Assembly (NCBI RefSeq): GCF_052055875.1
Contig: NZ_CP170508.1
Location: 1,364,001-1,428,000 of the forward strand
Source: Methanosphaerula subterraneus
Lineage (GTDB): Archaea > Halobacteriota > Methanomicrobia > Methanomicrobiales > Methanospirillaceae
DNA length: 64,000 nucleotides
Direction of reading: 5' to 3'
The position numbers and the translations under genes were made by a program. Of the stretch, positions 16,007 through 25,050 are shown piece by piece; the stretch's first letter is position 1; the number at the start of each line of letters is the position of its first letter. The notes below the pieces were generated by a model. It was given only the letters and a program-made list of their open reading frames with translations, was not told where the DNA came from and made no database searches.

Positions 16007-16702
16007 ATGCTGATCCTCTGTCATCTCTTTGCAGGGACCATCCTCGGCCTTGTCATCTCAGATCGTGTCAGGGACCGCCGCCTGGTCGCCGCATGCATGG
16101 CCGGCGCAGTGCTTCCCGACCTGATCGACAAGCCGCTCGGCCACCTGCTCTTACAGGCGACGATCGACAATGGCAGACTCTTCACCCACAGCCTCCTCCT
16201 CTGTCTTCTCCTCCTGATCGTCGGATTGCTGATCTATCGGAGAAAGGGACCCATCATCATGGGAATCGGGGCCGGCGTCCTCTCCCACCAGATCCTTGAT
16301 GCAATGTGGACACAGCCGGAGCTCTGGTACTATCCGCTGCTCGGCCAGTATACCAAGCAGTCGTACCCGGACTTCTTCCTTCACATGCTCCTCGTCGAAC
16401 TGACCACCCCAACCGAGTGGCTCTTCGGGGCAGGGATCCTAGCCTGTCTCTTCACATGGTACAGAGGAGCATGGGTTCGATCGCTGGCACCTTCCCTGCT
16501 CATCCGATATGAACAGCAGCTCAGCATGATGACCCTCGTCCTGATCGGGGGTGCCGGCATCGGGGCGATCCTCGCCGGAGTCACGGGAAACGTCACCATG
16601 CTGACCGGGCTGACGACCCCGCTCGATAACCTGATCCTCGGCTTCTCCGCTGTCATCGGTGCCGTGGGCGGAGGCTTCGTCCTCCATAAAAGAAAGACCT
16701 GA
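16007..16702 (+). CDS. Membrane-bound metal-dependent hydrolase-like protein (YdjM/DUF457 type)
   Basis: The 231-residue protein has about five hydrophobic segments. Near the N-terminus HLFAGTILG and AGAVLPDLIDKPLGH, followed by RLFTHSLLL and LSHQILDAMW, give the His/Asp pattern of the YdjM-like membrane hydrolase family. The substrate is unknown. ATG 16007 was chosen as the first start before the conserved hydrophobic N-terminus; the preceding gene ends 37 bases before. The 3' end lies 7 bases from the convergent helicase gene. Confidence 0.72.
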   Translation: MLILCHLFAGTILGLVISDRVRDRRLVAACMAGAVLPDLIDKPLGHLLLQATIDNGRLFTHSLLLCLLLLIVGLLIYRRKGPIIMGIGAGVLSHQILDAMWTQPELWYYPLLGQYTKQSYPDFFLHMLLVELTTPTEWLFGAGILACLFTWYRGAWVRSLAPSLLIRYEQQLSMMTLVLIGGAGIGAILAGVTGNVTMLTGLTTPLDNLILGFSAVIGAVGGGFVLHKRKT

Positions 16703-16709
16703 GTTTAAA

Positions 16710-18836
16710 TCAGGAAGACCTGGCCTGCAGATCCAGCACATCTTCCTGCTGCAGGGCGCAGAGGAAGGTCTGCAGGTGATAAAAGTCCTCGACGACCATC
16801 TCACGGTACAGGTCGTCCGGCATCAGTGAAGCGAACTTCCAGGTCTCCCGGGGGGGCAGAGGGAGGAGGTGAGCGACCTGGTCCACAGTCACCGACTGCA
16901 GATTCTTCAGTGCCTCCGCGACCAGTTTTCCGGCTCCCGGACGGGCCTTCTGTTCGACGACCAGGCGAATGTCAGTAGATCGTACCCGGCAGCCGAGGCG
17001 GTCCAGAAGCAGCGTCGCCAGCACCTGGTTGAAGAGACTCCCCTGGAACGAGAGAACCACCACCTGGAGGCCGGTGGCGAGCGGCTCCTCCCAGACCTGC
17101 AGACCACTCCGATGCACCCCGGATGGATAGGTGGAACAGATTTTCGCCAGGAGCGCCTGCCCATCCTCGTCGATCGGAACCTTCGTTTCACCGGCCGCAA
17201 TGATCTCAAGCATACCATGGGTGACCAGCGGGGTCAGCGCAGAACGGGATCCGATCCAGAAGATCGGGGTTGCCTGCTGGCCGGCCGATGCCCGGGTCAC
17301 GATCAGCAGGCGGTGCTGCGGATCACACCCGGCCACCGACCAGAGACGCCCCCCGAGCGGGAACGCGTCCCCAGGCAGGAGGTGTAGCGCTTGCCCGTCC
17401 AACCTGCCGATCCGGTCACCGTCAGGGGTGATCACCTGGTACTCGCTCCCTGACGAGAGGACCGAGAAGAGGTCCTTTCTCCCGGCACCACAGAAAGCCG
17501 CTTCGCCGGCGTCACCGAGCATCAGCAACCCTCCGTCGGCCGCCACAATCCGAAGATCGATCAGATGATCGATCAGGCGATCAACCGTCTCCGGTTCTGT
17601 CGACAGAAATGAAAAGAGCGGGAGGATATGACGGGAGAGCGATGAACGGGATGTCTGCCGGTTTTTTATCAGGTACAGGAGCATCTGCTGAAGGACGACG
17701 GTATACGGTTTCTCCGGCGGGGTGAGGGGTTCAACCTGGTGCGCTGCCGCCGCTTCGATCACCGCGAGCGTGATGAGGAGGTCGTCAGGACCGAGCAGCA
17801 GAAAGGTCATCATGGCGGGAGTTCCCCGCCGGCCGCTCCGCCCGAGCCGCTGCAGAAACGACGAGACCGAGGCGGGCGGACCGACCTGGACAACCAGATC
17901 GAGGCCCCCTATGTCGATCCCGAGCTCAAGGGTGGAGGTGCAGATGATACAGACCGGACCCGGCCGGGTGGTGGCCTCCTCTGCTGCACGCCGCAGGTCA
18001 GGTGCGAGTGCCGAGTGGTGGACATAAACATGTGGGATCTCCTCCCCAATGGCCCGCCTGACCTTCTCGGCCTCGCTCCGGCTTTTGACAAAGACCAGGG
18101 CCCGCCGGCCGACGACCACCCCGGACAGGTGCCGATGGAGTTCTGCCCGGTCCTCCTCGACGATGAAGGAGAAACGTTTCTCTGCAGGGAGACCGGTGGA
18201 CCGCACCACCTGCCCCTGCCGTCCTATTCCCGAGAGCCACTCAAGGATCGCCTCTGGATTCCCAACGGTCGCAGAGAGACCGATCCGCTGCACCTTGGCC
18301 ATCGCGACCTGGTCGAGCCGGTCGAGGAGGACCTTCAGGTGAACCCCCCTGAGGCCAGGGACGAACGCATGGACCTCGTCGATCACAACAACCCGGAGCT
18401 GCGCGAGATCGGCCGAAAGTACCGGATCGAGCAGCAGCACCTCCAGCGATTCGGGAGTGATCATCAGGATCTGCGGGGGATCGTCCCACCGGCGTTCCCC
18501 TTTCGGGACGTCCCCATGCCACATCTGGACGGTGATCCCTGCTGGCCTGGCCAGTGTGCTGATCCGTTCCTCCTGGTCGTTGATCAGCGCCTTCAACGGG
18601 GAGATATAGAGGCAGGCGATCCCTGCCGACCCTTCCCGAAGGATCCGATCGATCACCGGGATCAGGGCGGCTTCGGTCTTTCCCCCTGCAGTCGGGGCGA
18701 GTACCAGCAGGTCGTCTCCACCGGCGGCAGCCTGCCAGGTCTGCTCCTGCAGGGGCCGAAGCGCATCCCATCCGAGCCGGTGTTGGAGAGTCTGCCGGAG
18801 CGTCGGGTGAAGAGCGGCAAAGCAGGAGCGAGGCAT
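16710..18836 (-). CDS. Lhr-type superfamily 2 DEAD/DEVH-box helicase
   Basis: The 708-residue protein has RecA domain 1 with LLVLAPTAGGKTEAALIPV (Walker A), YISPLKALINDQ (Ia), VVVIDEVHAFVPGLRGVHL (DEVH box) and GLSATVGNPE (III). RecA domain 2 ends with LGIDIGGLDLVVQVGPP and QRLGRSGRRG (VI). The C-terminal ~330 residues form a winged-helix and Lhr-like region. Lhr helicases are 3'-5' translocases acting on DNA or RNA-DNA hybrids in repair. It lacks the very long extension of bacterial Lhr. It is convergent with the membrane hydrolase gene and stands alone. Confidence 0.86.
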   Translation of the reverse strand: MPRSCFAALHPTLRQTLQHRLGWDALRPLQEQTWQAAAGGDDLLVLAPTAGGKTEAALIPVIDRILREGSAGIACLYISPLKALINDQEERISTLARPAGITVQMWHGDVPKGERRWDDPPQILMITPESLEVLLLDPVLSADLAQLRVVVIDEVHAFVPGLRGVHLKVLLDRLDQVAMAKVQRIGLSATVGNPEAILEWLSGIGRQGQVVRSTGLPAEKRFSFIVEEDRAELHRHLSGVVVGRRALVFVKSRSEAEKVRRAIGEEIPHVYVHHSALAPDLRRAAEEATTRPGPVCIICTSTLELGIDIGGLDLVVQVGPPASVSSFLQRLGRSGRRGTPAMMTFLLLGPDDLLITLAVIEAAAAHQVEPLTPPEKPYTVVLQQMLLYLIKNRQTSRSSLSRHILPLFSFLSTEPETVDRLIDHLIDLRIVAADGGLLMLGDAGEAAFCGAGRKDLFSVLSSGSEYQVITPDGDRIGRLDGQALHLLPGDAFPLGGRLWSVAGCDPQHRLLIVTRASAGQQATPIFWIGSRSALTPLVTHGMLEIIAAGETKVPIDEDGQALLAKICSTYPSGVHRSGLQVWEEPLATGLQVVVLSFQGSLFNQVLATLLLDRLGCRVRSTDIRLVVEQKARPGAGKLVAEALKNLQSVTVDQVAHLLPLPPRETWKFASLMPDDLYREMVVEDFYHLQTFLCALQQEDVLDLQARSS

Positions 18837-18892
18837 ATGCTACAGCATTGATCGCGATCGCATATTGGATTAGGGGTATCAGAAGAATATCG

Positions 18893-19306
18893 TCAATGAT
18901 GGAGACCATAAGTCCGGACGATCTTAGCCCGAAGTACCTCCTGGGGGTAGGCACCAGTGATCCGCCCGACCAGTTTCCCGGAAGAGAAGAGCAGGATCGT
19001 AGGAATGGCTGAGATCTGAAACCTGGCGCTGATCTGGTGGTTCTCATCGGTGTTGCACTTCGCAAACACGACCGTCGGGGCCATCTCCTTCGCCAGAGAC
19101 TCGATGATCGGCCCGACCCTCCTGCAGGGACCGCACCACGGGGCCCAGCAGTCGATCACGAGCAGGGGGTGCGCAGCCAGGGTCTGCTCCAGGTTCATCA
19201 CCGTGATCGGGAGGACACTGACCGGAACGGGCTCAGATTCGCGCGCTCTCTGCTGCATGATCTCCCTGATGCGCTCCTCCCGCAGATGCTGCAGTTCGTC
19301 ATCCAT
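18893..19306 (-). CDS. trxA: Thioredoxin family protein
   Basis: The 137-residue protein has a typical thioredoxin fold with the active site WAPWCGPCRRVGP and the cis-proline region ISAIPTILLFSSGKLVGR. An N-terminal helical extension of about 30 residues (MDDELQHLREERIREIMQQR) precedes the fold, as in other methanogen thioredoxins. It reduces disulfides in cytosolic proteins. ATG 19306 was preferred to the further upstream 19369 because of this conserved extension. It is divergent from the initiator tRNA gene. Confidence 0.88.
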   Translation of the reverse strand: MDDELQHLREERIREIMQQRARESEPVPVSVLPITVMNLEQTLAAHPLLVIDCWAPWCGPCRRVGPIIESLAKEMAPTVVFAKCNTDENHQISARFQISAIPTILLFSSGKLVGRITGAYPQEVLRAKIVRTYGLHH

Positions 19307-19413
19307 GTCGACGGTATTTGGGAACGCCCTATTTAGATATATCTCATGAGTTGGCAGAAAGTTGACCAAAACTATATATCTCAGTGGATCATATAGTAGT
19401 AACCTGCATAGGA

Positions 19414-19488
19414 AGCGAGGTAGGGTAGTCAGGAGATCCCGACGGGCTCATAACCCGTAGACCGATGGTTCAAATCCATCCCTCGCTA
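19414..19488 (+). tRNA. Initiator tRNA-Met (CAT)
   Basis: A 75-base cloverleaf with acceptor AGCGAGG/CCTCGCT, discriminator A, loop CTCATAA (anticodon CAT) and T-arm GATGG-TTCAAAT-CCATC. The A1-T72 pair and the three G-C pairs GGG/CCC next to the anticodon loop are the marks of archaeal initiator tRNA. A TATA-like TATATATC lies near 19373-19381. Confidence 0.93.
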
Positions 19489-19767
19489 TCGATTGTTCAT
19501 AGCATTCTTTTGATAGTTTTTTCTTCCAGATCTGTCTGATCACTTTACTCTGGCACCCTCAGCGCAATTATACCAGATAAAGATCGCTCCCGATGAACAG
19601 CCCTTCTGATCCATTCCTCCGATAGAAACCCGCAGATCCTGGCCATGTGACCAGGAACCGGGACAGGTTCAGTTCTCCTTCACCCCCCAGGAGAGAGGAT
19701 TCGCGCCCCGCGGGACGGTCCCGCCCCCAATATAACACCCTGAAAAAAAGTTATGATTCGCTCGTGA

Positions 19768-21255
19768 TCAACTGAAACCCGCCAGCAGTTCTTTGATCTG
19801 GGGGTCTGTCTTGAGGGTGTACAGGTAATAGATCAGAGCACAGGCGCCGGCTACGATCATCTGGATGAGGGGGGAGATTCCCCAGAATTTGAGCATCAGG
19901 ATCAGCACCCCGGCCGGCACAAAGAGTGCAACATTGGAGAGAACGATACGTGCCGTCCTTCTGAGTGGCACTCCGCTGAACGAGAGGAGCTGCAGACAGA
20001 GGTACCCATACACTGCAATCCCAGATACCGCAAAGAGGAAGATGGCGATACGTGCACTGCCGAGCATCCCCCCCGCCATCAGGGCGAGCAGCCGGGTGAC
20101 GAAGTTTGCAATATTGACCTTCAACCCGAAGCCCTGCTTCTCCTGGATCATGTAGATGGTCGAGAGCGGAGAGGTGATGAACCAGATCAGGGCCCAGACG
20201 CTGAGCAGCTGAGTATAGAAGCCGGCCTCCCCCCAGGCATTCCCAAAGACCAAGATAAAGAGATCTTCACCCATCAGTGAGAGGAGGAGCATCGGAAAGA
20301 GACCGATCTTCAGCAGCACGCCAAAGACCCCTTCGGTCAGGACACTGAGCGATCCATGCTTCTGGGCATCCGATGCACGCTGAAAGAAGACCTGCTGGAT
20401 CGCACCACCGATCAGGTCCATCGGCATCTGGATCAGCCGGAACCCGAGCGAGTAGAACCCGACCACGGTCGTCGAGAAGTAGGCTGCGAGCAGAAACGAG
20501 GGGAGCTGCCAGGAAGCGACGTTGAGCAGCCCTGACCAGGACTCATAGAGCGGGAACTTTTTGTACCGGATCATCCCGGCCTTCATCCCACGCCAGGAGA
20601 TCTCCCGCCGAAGCAGGGCGAGGTCGTCCCGGGCAATCTGCCAGCCGAGGATCAGGGTGGCCACCGCAGTCCCGAAGACGTTGGCCCCGATCAGGCTTCC
20701 GCTGGTCGCCATCCCTGCTGCACCGGCACCCACCTGGGCGCCTGTGATCCCCAGGGACGAGACCATCCGTGCCATCGAGAGGCGACCATAATGGCGGGAC
20801 CTGGAGTTCCAGTAGTTCAGCGCCAGGAATACGCCAGTCAGGAAGATGAACGGTGGAATGAACCAGATATAACCGGCGAGGGACTCAGCATTGAGCAGCG
20901 CCAGGAACGGCCTTTCCCCGATCCAGATCAATGGAACCGTCAGCACCGAGACGGCAGTCACCACGACCAGACAGAGACCAAGCAGGTTGGCCGCCTCCTC
21001 CTCCCGATCAGGGAGCATGATCGAGAATTCGTAGCGGAGGCAGGAGACGACGCTCAGGATCTTCGTGATCGCGGTGAAGACCGCCAGCAGGCCGAAGGCT
21101 TCAGGCGTATACATCCGCGTCAGCACCGGCGAGGCGAGGACCACCATCACCTGTGCCAGCGTGGTCCCGGTCACCAGTTTGAGGACATCAGTCGAGAAAC
21201 TCTTCTCGCCATCGATCCGTGCATTCCTCTCCTCCTCTGATTCAACCCCACTCAT
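19768..21255 (-). CDS. Polysaccharide flippase (Wzx/MATE-like oligosaccharide transporter)
   Basis: The 495-residue protein has roughly 12-14 hydrophobic spans over its whole length and the family N-terminus LVTGTTLAQVMVVLASPVLTRMYTPEAFG. Such flippases move lipid-linked oligosaccharides from the cytoplasmic to the outer face of the membrane for glycoprotein or polysaccharide assembly. The next gene on the same strand (21348-21938, upstream) encodes a hexapeptide acyltransferase 92 bases away, consistent with a glycan pathway. The substrate cannot be read from sequence. Confidence 0.88.
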   Translation of the reverse strand: MSGVESEEERNARIDGEKSFSTDVLKLVTGTTLAQVMVVLASPVLTRMYTPEAFGLLAVFTAITKILSVVSCLRYEFSIMLPDREEEAANLLGLCLVVVTAVSVLTVPLIWIGERPFLALLNAESLAGYIWFIPPFIFLTGVFLALNYWNSRSRHYGRLSMARMVSSLGITGAQVGAGAAGMATSGSLIGANVFGTAVATLILGWQIARDDLALLRREISWRGMKAGMIRYKKFPLYESWSGLLNVASWQLPSFLLAAYFSTTVVGFYSLGFRLIQMPMDLIGGAIQQVFFQRASDAQKHGSLSVLTEGVFGVLLKIGLFPMLLLSLMGEDLFILVFGNAWGEAGFYTQLLSVWALIWFITSPLSTIYMIQEKQGFGLKVNIANFVTRLLALMAGGMLGSARIAIFLFAVSGIAVYGYLCLQLLSFSGVPLRRTARIVLSNVALFVPAGVLILMLKFWGISPLIQMIVAGACALIYYLYTLKTDPQIKELLAGFS

Positions 21256-21347
21256 AGCGTACGTACCTTGTCTGCAGTATTATCGGCGACCCAAGAAGAT
21301 AAAATGGAACGATAGAGAATAGACCAGAGGACCGGGTTCCCGCCACT

Positions 21348-21938
21348 TCACCGGGGCCTGTCGCAGGGTATCTGATCCACCGGCTGTTCAGGTAGAGAAA
21401 CACCGCAGTCTATCTTCCTGGCCGGAGCCCCGGCGATCAGGATCCCCCTTTCAGTGAACGACCGGGTCACCACGGCATTGGCACCGATGGTGATGTCATC
21501 CGCGATGGAGATCTTCCCAAAGAGTACCGCCCCAGGACCGATACAGACATTGTCCCCAAAGATCGGGGCCTCGGTGTCCGTCCCTGCCCGTGAACCGATG
21601 TTCACGCAGACATGAAGTCGACAGTTCTTACCGGCCCGTACACAGCTGTTCACAACGATCGTTCCCACGTTGGCGATTGCAAGACCCGGGCCGAAGACAT
21701 GCTGAGGGATCGTGTACCCGAGCAGCAGGCCGTACAGCCGGAACAGGACAGAATAGTAGATCAGCAATGGCCTCCAGAAGAGCGAGGCCCGACAGTTCTC
21801 ATAGAACTCCACAGTCCGGAGGAGCCGCTGAAACTTCCAGATCTCATCACCGAAGAGTTTCGGCCTCTTTCGATGAAGGTTGAGTGCCACCCGGTCCGCC
21901 TCAAGATAGAACAGATACTCTGTTTTTGATCTGATCAC
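21348..21938 (-). CDS. Hexapeptide-repeat acyltransferase (CysE/serine acetyltransferase-like)
   Basis: The 196-residue protein has an N-terminal helical part and a C-terminal left-handed beta-helix made of hexapeptide repeats (from about IPQHVFGPGLAIANVGTIVV to DDITIGANAVVTRSF). The closest general family is serine acetyltransferase, but the adjacent flippase and PIG-L deacetylase suggest that it acylates a sugar. The histidine expected for CysE catalysis is not clear here. It lies upstream of the flippase on the same strand. Confidence 0.75.
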   Translation of the reverse strand: MIRSKTEYLFYLEADRVALNLHRKRPKLFGDEIWKFQRLLRTVEFYENCRASLFWRPLLIYYSVLFRLYGLLLGYTIPQHVFGPGLAIANVGTIVVNSCVRAGKNCRLHVCVNIGSRAGTDTEAPIFGDNVCIGPGAVLFGKISIADDITIGANAVVTRSFTERGILIAGAPARKIDCGVSLPEQPVDQIPCDRPR

Positions 21939-22347
21939 CAGGTACCACCATCCACCGCAGAAATGACCTCCTCAGTCATCCCTTTGCACAGTCCTTACGT
22001 TTGCGTCCAGGCCTACATAAAGATCACCACACAGGGACAGAACCCGAAAGAGAAGGGTGGAACCTGCCCGGAGATCAGATCTTTTATACCGGGGCAAACA
22101 GAAACATATGTGATATACTGGATGGAGAGCGGACCAGAATCGCGGGTTTTTTATGAAATCTCGGATACCCCGTGGTTGCGACGATTGAGGCTGAAACATA
22201 TCCGAAACGGATCGATCTTCATATCAAACGCGCATGTGTTCGCCGGGGGCGATCATGCATGATGGAGATCTCCAATCTGACCATCATGAAGAACCGGATG
22301 ATCGGTACCCCGTCTCATCAGCACCAGTCATAAAGAGGGACAGGCCA
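21939..22347. other. Divergent intergenic region with a possible 46-codon ORF
   Basis: This 409-base stretch separates the acyltransferase from the PIG-L gene. TTTTATACC (about 22082-22090) is TATA-like. An ATG at 22122, about 35 bases downstream, opens a 46-codon frame ending at 22262 (MESGPESRVFYEISDTPWL at its start). It resembles no family I know, and coding status is unproven. It may simply be the leader of the PIG-L transcript. Confidence 0.35.
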
Positions 22348-22959
22348 ATGAAGATACTCGCATTCGGTGCACATCCAGATGATCTGGAGATCGGGATGGG
22401 CGGGACGATCGCCCGGCATATCAGCAGAGGGCATGAGGTACTGATGGTTGTCGCCACCGTGCCAAACAGGAAAGAGATCAGGATACCTGAGGCAGAGCAG
22501 GCCGCAGCGATCCTCGGCGCCGAACTGATCGTCATGGATGTGCTCCCTGATGAACTGGTCTTTTCCCGGGAGATGGTGCGGCAGTTCGACCAGATCTTCA
22601 AGGAGTACAGGCCGGACACCGTCTACACCCACTCCAACAACGACTCGCACCAGGACCACAACGCAGTGACCAACGCGGTGATCGCGACGACCAGGAAGAA
22701 CGACTGTTCACTCTACATGTATGAACAGACGATACCCGGTGGCATCGCCCCTCTTCCGTTCCGCAGTCAGTACTTCATCGATATATCAGAGACGATCGAC
22801 CAGAAGCTTGAGAGCATCATGGCCCACAAGTCCCAGCTCGACACCTACGGGCCATGGTGGCTGGAAGGGATCAAAGGGCGAGCCAGTTACCATGGGTTCC
22901 AGGTGAACACCAAGTACGCAGAGGTCTTCGAGGTCGTCAAGCACCTTGCAGACTGGTAA
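22348..22959 (+). CDS. PIG-L family deacetylase
   Basis: The 203-residue enzyme begins MKILAFGAHPDDLEIGMGG, containing the zinc-binding HPDD motif, and has THSNNDSHQDH with the later zinc His. The family removes acetyl from GlcNAc-type sugars on lipids or small thiols. Given the flippase and acyltransferase next to it, a glycan or glycolipid substrate is likely. The frame is open 38 codons upstream, but the conserved start is ATG 22348. Confidence 0.88.
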   Translation: MKILAFGAHPDDLEIGMGGTIARHISRGHEVLMVVATVPNRKEIRIPEAEQAAAILGAELIVMDVLPDELVFSREMVRQFDQIFKEYRPDTVYTHSNNDSHQDHNAVTNAVIATTRKNDCSLYMYEQTIPGGIAPLPFRSQYFIDISETIDQKLESIMAHKSQLDTYGPWWLEGIKGRASYHGFQVNTKYAEVFEVVKHLADW

Positions 22960-23030
22960 TCCAGAAATATTAATTAAAAAATAATACTCTTTTTATATAT
23001 TGCCTGCAAATAATTAAGACAGGAGATCAG

Positions 23031-23426
23031 ATGAGATCTGAACAGGTATTATTCTTTACTCAGAAGGAAGAGGAGTTCGTCGACCTGCTGATCGGGATCG
23101 GGATCAGACGGAACCTGGCAAAGGTCCTTGTCTATCTCTCCAGCACCAATGAAGCCACGTCACGGGATATCGAGCGCGGAACCGACCTCCGGCAGCCGGA
23201 AGTGAGCATTGCAATGAGCCGGCTGCATACCGAGGGATGGATCGAGAGCAGGGAAAGCAAAGCCGAAAGTAAAGGGAGACCGGTGAAGATCTACCGGCTT
23301 GGACATCCGATCACCATGATCATCGATCAGATCGAGGCGGATAAACGATCAGAGGCGGAACAGCAGCGTCAGACGATGCAGCAGCTCCGCGACCTCCTCT
23401 CACAGCGGGAACTGACCGTCTCGTGA
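23031..23426 (+). CDS. Winged-helix transcriptional regulator (TrmB/ArsR-like)
   Basis: The 131-residue protein carries a winged helix at about 20-85: ATSRDIERGTDLRQPEVSIAMSRL is the helix-turn-helix and WIESRESKAESKGRPVKIYRLG is the wing. A C-terminal helix (IDQIEADKRSEAEQQRQTM) could dimerise as a coiled coil. No ligand-binding domain follows. A TATA-like TTTTATATAT lies at about 22991-23000 and AGGAG at 23021-23025 sets the start. Its 3' end overlaps the convergent rpiA by 27 bases. Its target is unknown. Confidence 0.8.
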   Translation: MRSEQVLFFTQKEEEFVDLLIGIGIRRNLAKVLVYLSSTNEATSRDIERGTDLRQPEVSIAMSRLHTEGWIESRESKAESKGRPVKIYRLGHPITMIIDQIEADKRSEAEQQRQTMQQLRDLLSQRELTVS

Positions 23427-24113
23427 GAGCACCTGGCACCCGCCAGAATCTCCGACGATCACCGTCGTCTTCTCAGAGAAGGTGGTGAAGAGGCCACAGG
23501 TGACAACCCCCGGGATCGATGAGAGCCGGATATCGAAAGCGGCAGGGTCGCTGATCGGGCCGAAACCACAATCGATCACCATATTTCCATTGTCTGTGAT
23601 GACCGGCCCGTCTTTCTTAATCCCCTCCCGAAGCACAGGGACTCCACCGATCGCTTCGAGGTGCCGGATCAGCGGCACGTAGGCAGAGGCGAGCACCTCG
23701 ATCGGGACCACTGCATCCAGCTGTCGGGTCAGCTTGGACAGATCGGCCACGATCACCAGGGACCTGGCCGCAAAGGCCACACACTTCTCCTGAGTCTGGG
23801 CGGCACCCCGGCCCTTGATCAGCGCAAAACCCGGGTCGACCTGATCGGCCCCATCGATGGCCAGATCGATCACAGGATAGTCGTTCAGCGTTGCCAGGGG
23901 GATCCCACAGGCTCGTGCCCGGATCGCAGCCTGGTACGAGGTCGGGATCCCGGTGATCCTAAGCCCCTCCCGGATCCGTGCTGCGAGCCGTTCCATCGCA
24001 TAGAATACCGTCGATCCGGTTCCAAGCCCGACGACCATCCCATCGGCGACCATATCGGCGGCACGGTAACCGGCCTCACGCTTTCCCGCAGCCAGTGCTG
24101 ATGCATCAACCAT
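23400..24113 (-). CDS. rpiA: Ribose 5-phosphate isomerase A
   Basis: The 237-residue enzyme interconverts ribose 5-phosphate and ribulose 5-phosphate. It shows GLGTGSTVFYAMERLA (phosphate loop), the DGADQVDPGFALIKGRGAA segment with catalytic acidic residues, and EVLASAYVPLIRHLEAIGG. In methanogens without the oxidative pentose phosphate route it links ribose to the ribulose monophosphate pathway. It is followed upstream on the same strand by surE, 43 bases away. The last 27 bases overlap the convergent regulator. Confidence 0.94.
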   Translation of the reverse strand: MVDASALAAGKREAGYRAADMVADGMVVGLGTGSTVFYAMERLAARIREGLRITGIPTSYQAAIRARACGIPLATLNDYPVIDLAIDGADQVDPGFALIKGRGAAQTQEKCVAFAARSLVIVADLSKLTRQLDAVVPIEVLASAYVPLIRHLEAIGGVPVLREGIKKDGPVITDNGNMVIDCGFGPISDPAAFDIRLSSIPGVVTCGLFTTFSEKTTVIVGDSGGCQVLSRDGQFPL

Positions 24114-24156
24114 AGAGCTACGTGGGGGGTCTGCAGATAAGAAAGAGTAGGCAGGG

Positions 24157-24948
24157 TCACTGTCCTACTGAGAAGAGTCGGTCCATATCGTCAACGGCCC
24201 AGGTGGCCGTGCAGTCCAGGGTGATCGGGGTGATCGAGATCGCCCCGCTCTTGATCGCATGAACATCGGTCCCGTCTTCGGCATCATCGAGCAGCGGTCC
24301 ATTGATCCAGAAGTACGGACGGCCCCGCGGATCAAGCCTTTTTTCGACCCCGGTCCGAAAGAGTTTCTTTGCGAGCCTAGTGATCTCATACCCGCCCCGG
24401 ACCGTCGAGGGGACATTCACATTGATCACGTCAGCGGATTCGGGGAAACCCTGTTCAAAGATCCGGGTACAGACATCCCGCACCACCTGCTTTGCACTGG
24501 AAAAACTCTGACTGGGTCGCCGGGGATCGTCGAACTTGTCCCCCTGATCCTCGACCTGCAAAGAGAAAGCCACGGCAGGAGTCCCCTGGTTGGCCGCTTC
24601 CAGCGCAGCCCCGACGGTGCCCGAGGTCATGATCGACTCGTACGAGAGGTTCTCCCCGATGTTGACCCCGCTGACAACCAGGTCCGGCTTCAGATCGAGG
24701 GCATACAGCCCGATGATCACTGCATCGGTCGGTTTTCCACCGACGGCATAGGCAGAAATCCCGTGCATCGAAACCTTGCCGGCGCGGATCGGCTCAAAGA
24801 TCGAGATCGACCGGCCGACAGCACTCTGCTGGGAGGCCGGTGCGACCACTGTCACCTCGCAGATATCAGTTAGGGCCTCATATGCCGCCCAGAGTCCGAC
24901 AGAGTTGATTCCATCATCGTTTGTCAGCAGCACCCTGGGTTTTTTCAT
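24157..24948 (-). CDS. surE: 5'/3'-nucleotidase SurE
   Basis: The 263-residue phosphatase shows the N-terminal VLLTNDDGINSVGL with the metal-binding Asp-Asp, VVAPASQQSAVGRSIS, and VVSGVNIGENLSYESIMTSGTVGAALEA. SurE dephosphorylates nucleoside monophosphates and some polyphosphates. Length is typical. It lies before rpiA on the same strand, so the two may be co-transcribed as a nucleotide/ribose salvage pair. Confidence 0.94.
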   Translation of the reverse strand: MKKPRVLLTNDDGINSVGLWAAYEALTDICEVTVVAPASQQSAVGRSISIFEPIRAGKVSMHGISAYAVGGKPTDAVIIGLYALDLKPDLVVSGVNIGENLSYESIMTSGTVGAALEAANQGTPAVAFSLQVEDQGDKFDDPRRPSQSFSSAKQVVRDVCTRIFEQGFPESADVINVNVPSTVRGGYEITRLAKKLFRTGVEKRLDPRGRPYFWINGPLLDDAEDGTDVHAIKSGAISITPITLDCTATWAVDDMDRLFSVGQ

Positions 24949-25050
24949 CCAGGTACCTCTGCGCAGGGACTGCAGAAATAGTCATCGGAACCTGAGATCA
25001 CCCTGTTCTGATCGTCACACTCATCTGGATATACGGTGAATGGATCGGAT

